From the NCBI GenBank assembly GCA_020747065.1, contig JAGMVK010000004.1, positions 496,001-560,000 on the forward strand: 64,000 bases of DNA. The letters run 5' to 3'. Below, piece by piece: positions 11,092 to 22,865 of this stretch. A program made the position numbers and the translations under genes. Within the stretch, counting starts at the first letter, position 1; each line of letters starts with the position of its first letter. The notes beneath the pieces were generated by a model, which saw only the letters and a list, made by a program, of their open reading frames with translations, made no database searches and had not been told where the DNA came from. This DNA comes from Cadophora sp. MPI-SDFR-AT-0126. Taxonomy: Eukaryota; Ascomycota; Leotiomycetes; Helotiales; Ploettnerulaceae.

Positions 11092-12756
11092 TCACAGCGC
11101 CTCAGCATTCTCCAAGATCCCCAACGCCCTTCCAATAAGATGCACGCTCCCAGTAATCAGAACGTGGATCTTCCCCTTATCCAGACTCAGATCTCGGACA
11201 CAAGCAAATGCATCCTCGAGGCTAGGTAGAACGTGTATCGTGGATGACGAGGATTGGTCGAGTTCTCGCCATTTGTAGGCGAATGCTTTTTGCATGGTGA
11301 GTCCAGCAAGGGCTGATGAGTCGGCGGAGAGGTTGACGTGATCTGGAGATGTTAGATTTCAGGAAACTATTGACACAGGGACGTAGGGATACCAGGGTAG
11401 GTGAAGACAGACCTTTCTTTGATGCTTGAGCGGATGGGACTGTTGGGCAGAATATGACGTGGTCAAAAGTTACGGCGTTCTGGGATTTGATGGCGCTGTA
11501 TAGTCCTTCCAGAAGCTCAACGGCTTCACGGTGACCTTGTTGGTTGAAGATGAGGATTTGCGGCCCGGGTCTAGATTCCGCTGTTAGTGGGTGAGTTTAG
11601 ATTTGGGAGAGCGGAGATGCATACTTCTGAGCACATTCATCGCTGAACCACTTCGCTGCAACGACGATGCTGTCTACTGTATGAGCACCATCTAGGTACC
11701 AGGTGATGTCACCATCGACCTTCGTTTCGCATCTTCCTCGCCAGACCACTTGTTCCAGTCCTTGTATAAATTCTTCTGGAAGAGCGCTTGGATCGGAGAC
11801 GAAATTTGGATCAAGGGTCTCGAGTAAAGTCTCTGTAAGAGCAATTGCAAGGCTCGCGTTCGATTTCTGGAACGGGGCATCCGGTCGAATTCTCACACCT
11901 TCCAGCCGAGGATCTGGACCAACAACACTGAGAGACTTCACATTCTTCTCCATCGACCTCTTCTCGACAACCTCCATAGCAGCCTCTAGCTGTGGTACCG
12001 TGAAAGACGGAACGCCCTTCTTCTGTATCCCAGCCTTATGCCACGCAATTTTATCAATCGTGTCACCAAGCGCAGGCGTATGGTCAATCCCCAACGTCGA
12101 GATCCCCGTCACCGACGGCCGATCCACAATGTTCGTCGAATCATACTCACCACCCATACCCACCTCATAGATCGCAGCATCTACTTGCTCCTGCAAGAAT
12201 ACGTGATAGCTCATCAAATTGAGATACCGGAAGTACACGGGCTTCTCGACGGGGACGTCAGACTGCGCAGCTGTAGCTTCTAAGCTGTCCCAGACTTCGA
12301 AGAAGTATTTCGCGAAGAGAGCGGCTGATAGAGGGGCGGAGTTGATGCGGATTCGTTCCCGGACGGCGATGAGATGGGGAGAGGTGAAGAGGCCGATGTT
12401 TTTGGGGATGCCATGTGATTTCCGGTATTGTGATAGCATGGAGTCGACGTACGCGCATGTTGAGCCTTTGCCTTTGGTGCCTGCGACGTGGACTATATAT
12501 AATTTTTCGAGATCTCGTTGCTGCATTGGCATTAGCATTAAATCTGTAGGAAGAAGTAGTCAAGTGCTCGTACCGAGTACCCTATTCTCGCTAGACATTT
12601 TCTCATCTCTTGATTCGAGCCTTTGTCGATGTTGATGCCGGCATCCCAACGCTTTTTCAGCACTTCATATGGTGTTTGAAGGGTGTTGAGAATAGTTATA
12701 GCATCCTGTTGATTGTTAGAAATTGTTATAACATGGAAAGGAGAATCGAACATCAT
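11092..12756 (-). CDS. MET7: Folylpolyglutamate synthase (canonical copy)
   Basis: Exons 12756-12574, 12520-11625, 11570-11413 and 11342-11092 give about 495 residues. The enzyme conjugates glutamates to tetrahydrofolate, which retains folates and supports methionine synthesis. Motifs in order: DAITILNTLQTPYEVL, ARIGYS, VAGTKGKGSTCAYVDS, GLFTSPHL, VRERIRIN, AAIYEVGMGGEYDSTN, LGIDHTPALGDTIDKIAWHKAGI, DGAHTVDS, ILIFNQQGHREA and TGSVHLIGRALG. The true N-terminus is uncertain: translation from 12756 reads through a TTTCTAAC...CAACAG sequence that looks like a branch site plus acceptor just before DAITILN, so a small upstream initiator exon may exist. The start lies 377 bp from the divergent MEMO gene, which probably shares its promoter region. 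Confidence 0.93.
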
Positions 12757-13133
12757 AAGTCCTGGAAGGTATCATGCATCGAGCTGAAGATGAGATTGTT
12801 CGACATCTTGGCTTGGTTGAGAATGGCCTCCTCACTTTCCATAGCCGGGAATTGAGTACCATGACCCGCATGACAGCAATGTCACACCAAGTGGACTGGA
12901 GTATAGCCAGTTCTCATGTGCTCAAGAAACAAACGACTGAGAAAGAAACAAACCCATTGGCGATGTACAAAGTAAGCGAATGCCAAGGCTTGTCAATCGT
13001 CCAGCCCAGGCTCTACACCAGCCTCGTCTGCACAGCCACCTCGAATCTCAGCCTTGCCGATAACCCCTCCTCCCAACATTCAACATCTTTCAACAACATC
13101 AACTCCAATTCTAGGAATCATATCTTGAGCAAA
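12757..13133. promoter_or_regulatory. Divergent promoter region of FPGS and MEMO genes
   Basis: 377 bp between divergent start codons. It may also contain a tiny first exon of FPGS (see that entry). No motif is strong enough to name. Confidence 0.45.
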
Positions 13134-14181
13134 ATGACAACTAGAGTTGCAAGTCACGCTGGATCGTGGTACTCTTCTAGAGGTACCACACTCTCGAACG
13201 AGCTCGATCAGTGGCTTGCACAGGTCCCAGCCTCGATTGACGGAACACAGTTGCCAGTTCCAGGCGCAAGAATCATCATTGCGCCGTGAGTAAGCTGTCA
13301 TTTTGCTATCTAATGTCTTGTACTAAGATCTGGAAAGACATGCAGGCTATTCATATTCTGGCCCTGCTGCAGCCTGGGCATATAAATCCCTTGACCTGTC
13401 GAATGCCAAACGCATCTTCCTCCTTGGCCCTTCACATGCTTTATATCTACCCGGATGTGCAACATCGAAGCATGGAAAATATGCCACGCCACTTGGAGAT
13501 TTGGTCATTGATACCGCGACTGTGAAAGAGCTGCAGGAGACCGGGAAGTTTGACAAGATGAGCACGGATGCGGATGAGACGGAGCATAGTTTAGAGATGC
13601 ACCTTCCATACATCTACAAGATGCTCTCGCAGTCCTTCAAATCATCTGCCGATTATCCTCTTCTCGTTCCGATTCTGGTTGGCAACACGAATGCAGATGC
13701 AGAGAGGTCGTATGGAAAGATTCTGGCACCATATCTTGCAGACCCGACGTCAGTCTTCGTCGTCTCGTCAGACTTCTGTCATTGGGGTCTGCGCTTCCAA
13801 TACACTTATTACCTTCCAGCTTCACCCTCATCCACAGCTGAAAGCTCGAGCGGTGGATACTCGTTGAAGAGGAGAGACAGGGATCCTACGAACCCTCCTA
13901 TCCATGAGAGTATCGGACGGCTTGACAAGCTCGCTATGGATGCTATCGAGACTGGCAAACATGATGAGTTCTTGGAAAACTTGAGAGAGACTGGTAACAC
14001 CGTCTGCGGAAGACATCCCATTGGTGTGGTGATGGCTGCAATTGAAGTGCTGGAGCAAGAAGGGAAGGTTGAGGGAAGAGAAAAGGGCAAGTTCAAGTTT
14101 GTGAGGTATGAGAGAAGCAGCGAGGTTGAAGAGATCAGCGACTCGTCAGTAAGTTATGCGAGTGCATATGCGGTGCTTTGA
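13134..14181 (+). CDS. MHO1: MEMO-family protein (Mho1 type)
   Basis: Exons 13134-13285 and 13338-14181 (52-nt intron, branch TACTAAG) give 331 residues. MEMO proteins resemble extradiol dioxygenases; the human protein binds metal and acts in cytoskeletal and redox signalling. The start MTTRVASHAGSWY is family-typical. The splice restores PHAGYSYSG with the first metal His; GPSHALYLPG carries the second His, and TVCGRHPIGVV carries the conserved Cys and the following CGRHP signature. SSDFCHWG is also conserved. A 25-residue Ser-rich insert follows the FQYTYYLP segment. In bacteria and archaea MEMO is commonly linked to AMMECR1; here AMMECR1 sits at 6.4 kb. Confidence 0.94.
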
Positions 14182-14874
14182 ATGCAATAGAGCTAGACTT
14201 AGAGCTTGGAACAAGACAATGCTGGACTAACTTTTCAGTTTCCTTCTTCTACATATTCCATTCTGATCGATCATGTTTAACTGTCAGAATCTTTCCTTTA
14301 ACTATGATCTGGGACGTTCTTGAAACATGCATTTCTAGGACAATCGAAAATGCATGTTGCTAGTAGCACCTGCAATTAGTATCGCTGGGACGACTTTACT
14401 GCAGCTTTTGAGCTATGCCTGGATTCTGAGATCCAATACAGGTTGACCATCAAAAGTTGGGTCTCATCGGGTGGAAGTGCCATAATATGGAAGCACGGTA
14501 AACCCGAATTCGGACACGACAAAATCAAAAGAATATGTATGAAGGCAATTCCGCCCAAATCCTTCCTCAGAAAGTCCGGCCGTGAAATATTCCGACACTT
14601 GGTGGATTGAGCTGTCCATTGGCGCGGATAGAGGTCTTTCAAGGACCTTCAGTGGACCTAGCCCTGAATTAGGTTACTAATCCCGCCTGATTCCCGCAAA
14701 AAATTGGCGTCGCCGGACTGGACCCCGCCATGCGACAGCTGTGCTCGAATGTTTATTTCAACTCGTGTTTTCCAAGTTTCTTCAACTTTTCTTACTGTCT
14801 GTTCCTAGGCACAAAATTTGTTTACTCAATTGGATACTCTCTCAAGAGTCTCACAAGCTCACACAGATACCATA
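14182..14874. other. Upstream region of GAL7
   Basis: 692 bp between co-directional MEMO and GAL7. It should hold the GAL7 promoter. No gene is supported. Confidence 0.4.
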
Positions 14875-16247
<1,373 letters not shown>

Positions 16248-16443
16248 GCGCAGTGTTGAGAAAATTACTTGTCGGATCGCATGCATAGATATCTGGTTAG
16301 ATGGTGGGTGGAGTTGGTAGCATTAGACATTTAGTTGTTTTTTTCTCTCGCTTCTCTCCTTTCCCTCAGCCTTTTCAAGTCTCCCTTCGCCTCAGCCCTT
16401 CACTCAGAGCAAGATACTCTCCAGAGCTCTTCTGCATCCCAAT

Positions 16444-16978
16444 CTACTGCACATAGAATCCCCACTGGAGCCACATCCAAACCAGAGTACCCGACGCAAT
16501 GGTAACCGGGAAAATCAATCCTTCTCCTATCCTAGCAGTCCCAAAGATCCACCACTCGCTCATGAAGTGCCCCCATGCCACAACATACGTCAAGAAAGCC
16601 AGCTCATAGAATTGTGGATTCGAGATATTGTATGCAGCGTAAATGCGAACCAGAGATTGGATCAGAGTCCAGGTTCCGAAAGTACGCGATTGGAGAGGTG
16701 TTGCTGGGGAATTGGACGGAGCTTTGGATGGCTTGGATTTATCTGTGCTGGAGAGAATTGGGGTGGGTAGTTTGGGACCGGCGTAGAGACGGGCGGTATA
16801 GGAGATGGTCAGGTAGGACTGGATTGAGTTCCCTAATGCGACGAGTGAGACCTGCGAGGGTAATTAGTTCTGGTAAACAAATTTAACGAGGAAAGGTACT
16901 TACGAAGAGCATCCATTTGGGAAGGATTCCTTCATGTTGCGGGAGATAGGATGTTATGGTTGAAAGAAGGGAAGACAT
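16444..16978 (-). CDS. ERG28: Ergosterol biosynthesis scaffold Erg28
   Basis: Exons 16978-16904 and 16851-16444 (52-nt intron, phase 0) give 160 residues. Erg28 tethers the C-4 demethylation complex (Erg25, Erg26, Erg27) in the ER membrane. Family landmarks are all present: LPKWMLF followed across the intron by VSLVALGNSIQSYLT, then YTARLYAG, the SRTFGTWTLIQSLVRIYAAYNI stretch in two parts, FLTYVVAWGHFMSEWWIFGTARIGEG and TLVWMWLQWGFYV. Four hydrophobic segments fit the known topology. An insert of about 20 polar residues precedes SRTFGTW. It is transcribed divergently from the dynactin RO-10 gene with 208 bp between starts. Confidence 0.93.
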
Positions 16979-17186
16979 TTTTAACTCTCTGGAAGATTGG
17001 ACTCTAGGGCAGAGGAGAAGTGTTGAGGTTGGAAAAGTAGTTTGAAATTGGTTTCTTGGAGGAAGTCAGCTCTTCAGCTTGTGCACAGACCATTCGGCCT
17101 CAGCCTTGTCAGGAACAAGCTTGGGAACTTCCAATTATTCTGAACTTCCACAACCCATAGTCGCCAGCAACCAGAAGGTTACCAAG
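16979..17186. promoter_or_regulatory. Short divergent promoter of ERG28 and RO-10
   Basis: 208 bp separate the two start codons. ATTGG (reverse CCAAT) occurs near 16995 and 17046 and CCAAT near 17128, so a CCAAT-binding factor could act here; this is inference from the core motif only. Confidence 0.4.
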
Positions 17187-17866
17187 ATGACGATGGAACA
17201 CGCATTCGACCAAACGGCAACGGAAACAATCGACCTACTCGAGGCGCGTCTGCGGAGAATCGAGTTCGCAATCTCTGGCAACGTTGAATCCACCTCAACC
17301 TCAAGCAATGCGATTCCAGCCACTCAAAGGCTGGCCAGTTTAGAGCACTCACTTCACCAATTGGCTTCGAAGTCACAAGTAGTCCAAGAGCTCTTGAAAC
17401 TACGTATGTGACTCGCATTATCTATAATAAGCGATACAGTTTCTAAATCTACTCTGCAGACTCCAAACACCCCGACCTTTTCCGAGCCCCGAATCCCCAA
17501 GAAATACCCACAACACTCGACACCAACACCCTCCTCTCCATAGTCATGGCATCCGCCAGTGCCTACCCCTCAACATCCTCCCGCCTCACATCAATCATGG
17601 ACGTACCCGTTCCTCCCGCAGAACTCTCCATGCAACTCATCGACCTCCAACCTCGAATCGCGAAGGTCGAAGCTCTGCAAGCTGCTCAGAACGCGGATAT
17701 TGCTGAGTTGAGAGAGCGTAGCGCTGCGGTGATTCAGAGATGGTATACGACGGATATTCTTGGGGCTGGGGATGCCTGGGCGGATGTTGAGGGGAGGGTG
17801 GAGAGGGTTGAGCAGAGGGTTAGGAGGGTGGCTCTTGCGAAGAGGACGGATGATGCGATGATATGA
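17187..17866 (+). CDS. ro-10: Dynactin p24-like subunit RO-10
   Basis: Exons 17187-17403 and 17460-17866 give 207 residues. The protein is almost all helical with heptads: ETIDLLEARLRRIEFAI near the start, RLASLEHSLHQLASKS, then LQPRIAKVEALQAAQNADIAELRERSAAVIQRWY and a final VEGRVERVEQRVRRV. This matches Neurospora RO-10 (a ropy gene product in the dynactin shoulder, needed for dynein-driven nuclear migration) and p24/DCTN3. The junction restores LLKLHSKHPDLF. A second ATG two codons downstream (17193) is an equally good start. The assignment rests on recognised sequence pattern; coiled coils carry some risk of false match. Confidence 0.78.
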
Positions 17867-20135
17867 GGATTTATTGTCGGTTCTTGTATTATGCGCTTGA
17901 TGTGGAGGGCATCGTGAGAAGTCCAATATGGTTGCTGAATCGGGAAGTATTGGTCATGTTATGGCACGAAATCCTGACTGTGTGGGAATCATCTCGGCCT
18001 CTGCATGAGAAAGCAGCGACGAGCAGACATAAGGCAGACATCATGCCTTCCATGTCTGTAGGGTGTGGTCTAAATATTGGACTTGACCATCATGTGGAGT
18101 CAGAAGTCGCCCATTTGGAGAAACGCAGGCGTTTAAGAGAAGGCGGCGCCAGTAGAAGCTAGGGAGGCAGATCACATTGACCTGAGGGGTCAAGAAGAGC
18201 CGCAGGTCTAGCAGTGAGGAAAATCAGGCCTTGTTGCTGTAGTAAGGTCAAGAGATGGAGAACAAACAGCCTCAAAATTAAGTTTGGCCCCGGTATGGTC
18301 TTTTGGCAACGCCGCAACATCATTTTTGATAGATATAAAATTTGATTCACTTCAAACTGCTCATAGTATTCTGACTTCTTTCCCTTTTCCTTTCCCCACC
18401 TGTTTGATAAATTCTCCAGCGTTCCTCCAAACTACACTCAGCATCTTGCCATTTTGCCGATGTCAGAATATTTACATCGCCAACTCTCCTTCCACCACTT
18501 TCGAAGCAGCGCATCTTCAATACATTCCGAAGCGGGGATTGTCTTTCAAACTTGAGCGCCTAAACGTCCTCAGCCTGACCAAATAGCTTGCTCCTCGATT
18601 TACGGTCAGCCAATTCTTCCAAATTCACAACTAGAAGTTATGGTTCCTGAGGCTTTTCCATTTCATACTTGAATCTCACTCCAGACAAATGTTCAGCCTA
18701 CTTACAGACTTCTCATTCAAGGTGTAGGGAGTCAGCGATCGATACATTTGTGAGGAGAACTCCTGAAGTTCAAGACACATCGGACAACCCCAACTCTTGT
18801 CAGACCATTCGATTACGAACGTCAGTTACAGGGCAGAACCCGTCATTTCAATCAAAAAGAACACCGAGGATTAGATCGATATTTCCTGAGAGGGATGAGA
18901 CAAGTCGTCTTATTCATTACTTGAGGCGACTTCCCTTGTCTCGACTAAAACCTCAACTCAACACCACAACGCTCTTTCGTATACTCAACAACATAGATAT
19001 TTTGCAGTCCTTCAGATCCTAGCTACGGCTGTTTGAAATCATCCGAAGCAGTCTTTGCGTCAACAAGCCTCGTCATTCTTTGGGTTCTGATCTGAAGTCC
19101 GAGGTGAGTTCTTGCTTCTAAGATCTTGCCCTCCTCCGAAGTACATCATGTTTATTCACTCCGGTGCAACCCAAAGGTGAAGCTAACAGTCAAAGCCGAT
19201 AGATTTAATTTACAAGAAAGGCCCTCTTGCACTTGTGAATGGTCGTTGATTCTCACCGTCCGATTTCCACCACCAAACGGAAAGACGAGGTCGACAAATC
19301 CCCTTGCTTAGCGAGAAACCTATCATCAACACACGTGTACAGCAACAGTATCCAGGTAGAAGTGCTTCTCATCAAGCAAATGATTCTCAAGGTACGTGGA
19401 TCACATTTCTTATTACAATTTACGTCAGCTTTATTGCATTTGCCCGATAGATTGCTAGAGCATTACTGTTTATGCATGCACTAGCCATATCCCCTGCTGA
19501 GTGACTTATTAATTAGCCAAGTGGCCCGTCACATCCTACATCCAAGAGTCGCTCCTTTTTGGCTATCACTTTAAGCGAGACGTCTCACAGACTTAATAAG
19601 TCTTGTTAAAAGCGGCCTTAGTCCAATCAGCCAATGACGCTTGTCCCAATACGGCCAGAGTCATGCATTTTACTCAAATTACCTAATAATAGCCATTAAA
19701 AGTTTTAGACGCTAGCGCGTTTGGGCTTTATGAGCTAATCTTTATAGCCCAATAGTATATATTCATGCCCTATCCCCTTTTTCTTTATTACATTCCCTCT
19801 CTACCCGCGAGCGTATGCGAGTTTCATGCGCATCGTATCCGCACTTTCGGTATCGCGCGTCGTGTTGCGCAACTGCAAGTAAAGTATGGAGCTACATGTC
19901 CCTACACACTGTTCATTTATTTCGCTCACTTTGCTCTCAATTCTTGCATGTTCATAATGGCTAATAAATTTCAAAAAAAGGCAAGCATACTCACATGTTG
20001 ACGATTTGAAATATAATCATCCACTTTCTCAGACTTTTGAGTTCTGAACTGCGATAACACAATCGCGCATCAACTGATTGCCGCCGAGTCCAGTGCAACG
20101 CGCTCGCGAACGGGCCACATCAACCAAACTTCAAA
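17867..20135. other. Gene-poor 2.3 kb stretch
   Basis: No open frame longer than about 120 codons and no recognisable protein. The part 19500-19760 is A/T-rich and contains short inverted repeats: GACTTA-A-TAAGTC near 19590 and a GGGCT...AGCCC hairpin at about 19724-19751. It may be a long 5' region of the 20136 gene, a non-coding RNA or a decayed element; nothing decides between these. Confidence 0.4.
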
Positions 20136-22865
20136 ATGCCAAGTTTAGAAGATGTTGAGATGGAGAATGCATCCTCATCATCGGACATTCACGAAGTTGA
20201 GATGGAAGATGCAGATTCGTCGCCGGAAGCAGATGTTGAGTCTCCTCGGCCAAAGGAGGCAACTTCAAATGGTCACATGACCTCCAAAGAGGGAGGAAAG
20301 AGCGACGAGGATAAGTTTAGAGCTATCAGTGGGGATGAACAAATGACAGTAATTCCAGCCGATAGCAAGCCAAAATCTGGAGAATCTGGCCGAGACCAAG
20401 AAATGACAGAAGGTTTAGTAGAGGAAAACCCAGCGCTACCTTCCGTTGAGGCAGATGAGAGCACCTCGCCAGCCACTGCAGATGAGGAAATGGCCTCTCC
20501 AGCAGTCGAAGTACCACCAAAGGGCAACACAACATCACCAAAAAGTCAGTCAAATGTCCAACCAGACTATGGATTACCAACGGCAAGCCAATCCATTAAA
20601 ATCGACAAAGAGGTTGCAAGGTTGAATGAAGTTCTTGGCGACATTTCTCCCGAAGCCGCTCAGAAAGTGTTGAAGGAGAAATGGCGCATGTTCCTTTTCG
20701 AGAACTACGATGAAGCCCACATCGCTTTCATTATTCGAGCTGGTCTAAAGAACGCAAACGCCTTTATCTTAGACAGGGTTTTAAAAGATGATGGGGGTTT
20801 TAAAGACTCCCTTCTCAAACATGCAGTGAAGAAGCCCGGATTCTTGGAGAAAGTATTGAAGAACACACCGGCGGAAACGATTGCAGATCACATTTCTGAG
20901 CAGGCTTTGGATTATATGATCGCTGAGAGGTTCAAGACTGTTCCCGGAAAGACCTTGATCAAATGGCTCGCAACAGCTGAACGCCTTGGCTACAAAGTTG
21001 ACGATATTCTTGACGAGGAGGATGAATCGGTGACCCCAAATGTGGCGAGTCGGGATCGGAGCGTAGAAGTTCTTGATGTTGTTCCCACCTCAACATACAA
21101 GCAGCTCCCTCCGCAATATCACCAACCTTACCCTCAACCACCATCGTATCAACCGCACTTGGCAAATCCATACAAGGACCCACTCCTCGTCGAACAGGAG
21201 CGACAGGCAGTACTTAATACGCAGCAGGCTCAGCATGTTCAAGCAGCGATTGCACGAAGTGCTCAAAGTGCTCACGCTTCTTCTCTTCGCAGGGGACCAT
21301 CTACGACAAGTCCATCCCCAGGTCCAGCTTCAGGTCCTGCTGCAGCTATGGCTCGTCAGGAACAGCACATCCGCGCACAAGCTGTACCAACAGGTCCGTT
21401 AATCTGTACTAATTGTCGTCGATCCTTTCTTCCCGGAGCCTTTGATGGCTACACCTATCATATAACCAAGAAAGTCTGCGAGAAGATACCACCATCAGGT
21501 GGATACAAGTGGCAGTGTGCGAACTGCCTCTCTGGATTTACTACCAAACAAGGTCTCGATTACCACGGTCTTCGGAAAGTCTGCTTTGGTGGAGGAATTG
21601 CACCTCCAACGCCAATGCAGATGTCAACGCCAGTTCCATCCTCTGTCGGACCAGCGATGCTGCCACCACTCAACTCTGGAGTATCTCAAGCCCCTCGGAC
21701 AGCATCAGCGCCAAATCAACCACCTTCACGACCGCCGATATATGCCCCTCCACCTCCATCTCAGGCTCCGCAGTCCCAGCAGCCTCAAGTCGTACCATCA
21801 ACCCAAGCGGCTCGACCAATTCCCCAAATCTCCCAACCACCCATCCAAATACCCAGACCTCCATTAGCAACACCTCGTGGCCCTGGCCGTCCGAAGAAAC
21901 CGGAGCCAATTAGGCATTCTCCGTCGGAATTGACACCAGAGAAGCGAGCCGCTCTTGAGCAGGCTATACAAGACGCTGAGAATGAGACTGCCGAAAAAAT
22001 TGCTGCGATTCCAAGCGAGTGGACCGCAGAAGAGCGCCAACGGCGTATAACATCTCTCAATAATGCGAATGCGACTAAGAAGAGTCAAATCCGTCGAGCT
22101 CATGGTGTCAGTCTTCGTATGCGAGAGAAGGATAGGCAGGCTCGTGTCGCAGCTGGTATCTCTCCATCGGCTTCGTCCAGAATCCAAGAATTCAGAGCAA
22201 GCCACTCTCCAGCGCCATCTCCCCCTGCTCCATCGTTCTCACCTATCAATGGCAATAGAGCGACCCACAGTGGTCCACCGCAACCAGCTACCTCCTACCA
22301 GGCACCACCTCCGAGTGCTGCAACGCGGGTGTACAATCCATCATCACCACAACCCTTTAGCAACGATGTTCCGCTCACCCACGCTCGCCAGGATGATAAT
22401 TCTGCCAGGTCAGGTTTTGGTGTTTTGAAATCTACAGGACGTTCACACATCACACCTGACTCGTATGGCTCATCCTCCTCCTTAGCTACATACCAAGTCA
22501 ACAACAAGCGGAAGCATGGCTCACAAGAGCCCATTGGCGGCCAGAATGGCACGCCCAGACTCTCTATGATGGAAGTCTCAAGTCAAGATGCGGCTGCGAA
22601 GTTCGCAAAGGGCTATGAAAAGAAGTTGGCTGAACGTGAACGAGAGGATCGAGAAAGGAGCAAAAGCAAAGATGCCAACATGACTGATATCCCGAATGGT
22701 GGAGGTTCAGAATCGCGGAATCATGCTGCGATTGACATCAGCAGTGATAGTGAAGAGGTCGAACTCCCTGTCGTCAAGTCTGTTGAGGGGAAGGACGAGG
22801 AAAGCGAAGGAGTGGAAAAGAGAGAGGTGGGTGGTAATATGGCGCGGAGAGGCGGTAAGCATTAG
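20136..22865 (+). CDS. Large zinc-finger/AT-hook protein with a SUMO-interaction-like tail
   Basis: Single exon, 909 residues; no named family recognised. Order: an acidic Ser/Glu-rich N-terminus (1-150) with two repeats of the type VEMEDA; a predicted helical region (about 155-295) beginning KIDKEVARLNEVLGDISPEA; a Gln/Pro-rich linker; a Cys/His region (about 422-485) with CTNC, then a His, a Cys, CANC, and a final His...Cys, resembling two degenerate C2HC fingers; an AT-hook core RGPGRPKK near 582; a charged helical block rich in Arg (about 600-685); a disordered stretch; and IDISSDSEE near 864, a good match to a SUMO-interacting motif (hydrophobic core followed by acidic/Ser). A chromatin or DNA-binding role is inferred. 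The ATG chosen follows an AACTTCAAAATG context. Confidence 0.8.
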   Translation: MPSLEDVEMENASSSSDIHEVEMEDADSSPEADVESPRPKEATSNGHMTSKEGGKSDEDKFRAISGDEQMTVIPADSKPKSGESGRDQEMTEGLVEENPALPSVEADESTSPATADEEMASPAVEVPPKGNTTSPKSQSNVQPDYGLPTASQSIKIDKEVARLNEVLGDISPEAAQKVLKEKWRMFLFENYDEAHIAFIIRAGLKNANAFILDRVLKDDGGFKDSLLKHAVKKPGFLEKVLKNTPAETIADHISEQALDYMIAERFKTVPGKTLIKWLATAERLGYKVDDILDEEDESVTPNVASRDRSVEVLDVVPTSTYKQLPPQYHQPYPQPPSYQPHLANPYKDPLLVEQERQAVLNTQQAQHVQAAIARSAQSAHASSLRRGPSTTSPSPGPASGPAAAMARQEQHIRAQAVPTGPLICTNCRRSFLPGAFDGYTYHITKKVCEKIPPSGGYKWQCANCLSGFTTKQGLDYHGLRKVCFGGGIAPPTPMQMSTPVPSSVGPAMLPPLNSGVSQAPRTASAPNQPPSRPPIYAPPPPSQAPQSQQPQVVPSTQAARPIPQISQPPIQIPRPPLATPRGPGRPKKPEPIRHSPSELTPEKRAALEQAIQDAENETAEKIAAIPSEWTAEERQRRITSLNNANATKKSQIRRAHGVSLRMREKDRQARVAAGISPSASSRIQEFRASHSPAPSPPAPSFSPINGNRATHSGPPQPATSYQAPPPSAATRVYNPSSPQPFSNDVPLTHARQDDNSARSGFGVLKSTGRSHITPDSYGSSSSLATYQVNNKRKHGSQEPIGGQNGTPRLSMMEVSSQDAAAKFAKGYEKKLAEREREDRERSKSKDANMTDIPNGGGSESRNHAAIDISSDSEEVELPVVKSVEGKDEESEGVEKREVGGNMARRGGKH

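Noticed and set aside
11571..11580. Acceptor AACAG at 11581 for the third FPGS exon
   Set aside because: The frame would hit an immediate stop; the acceptor TCTAG ten bases further gives KPGPQILIFNQQ in frame.
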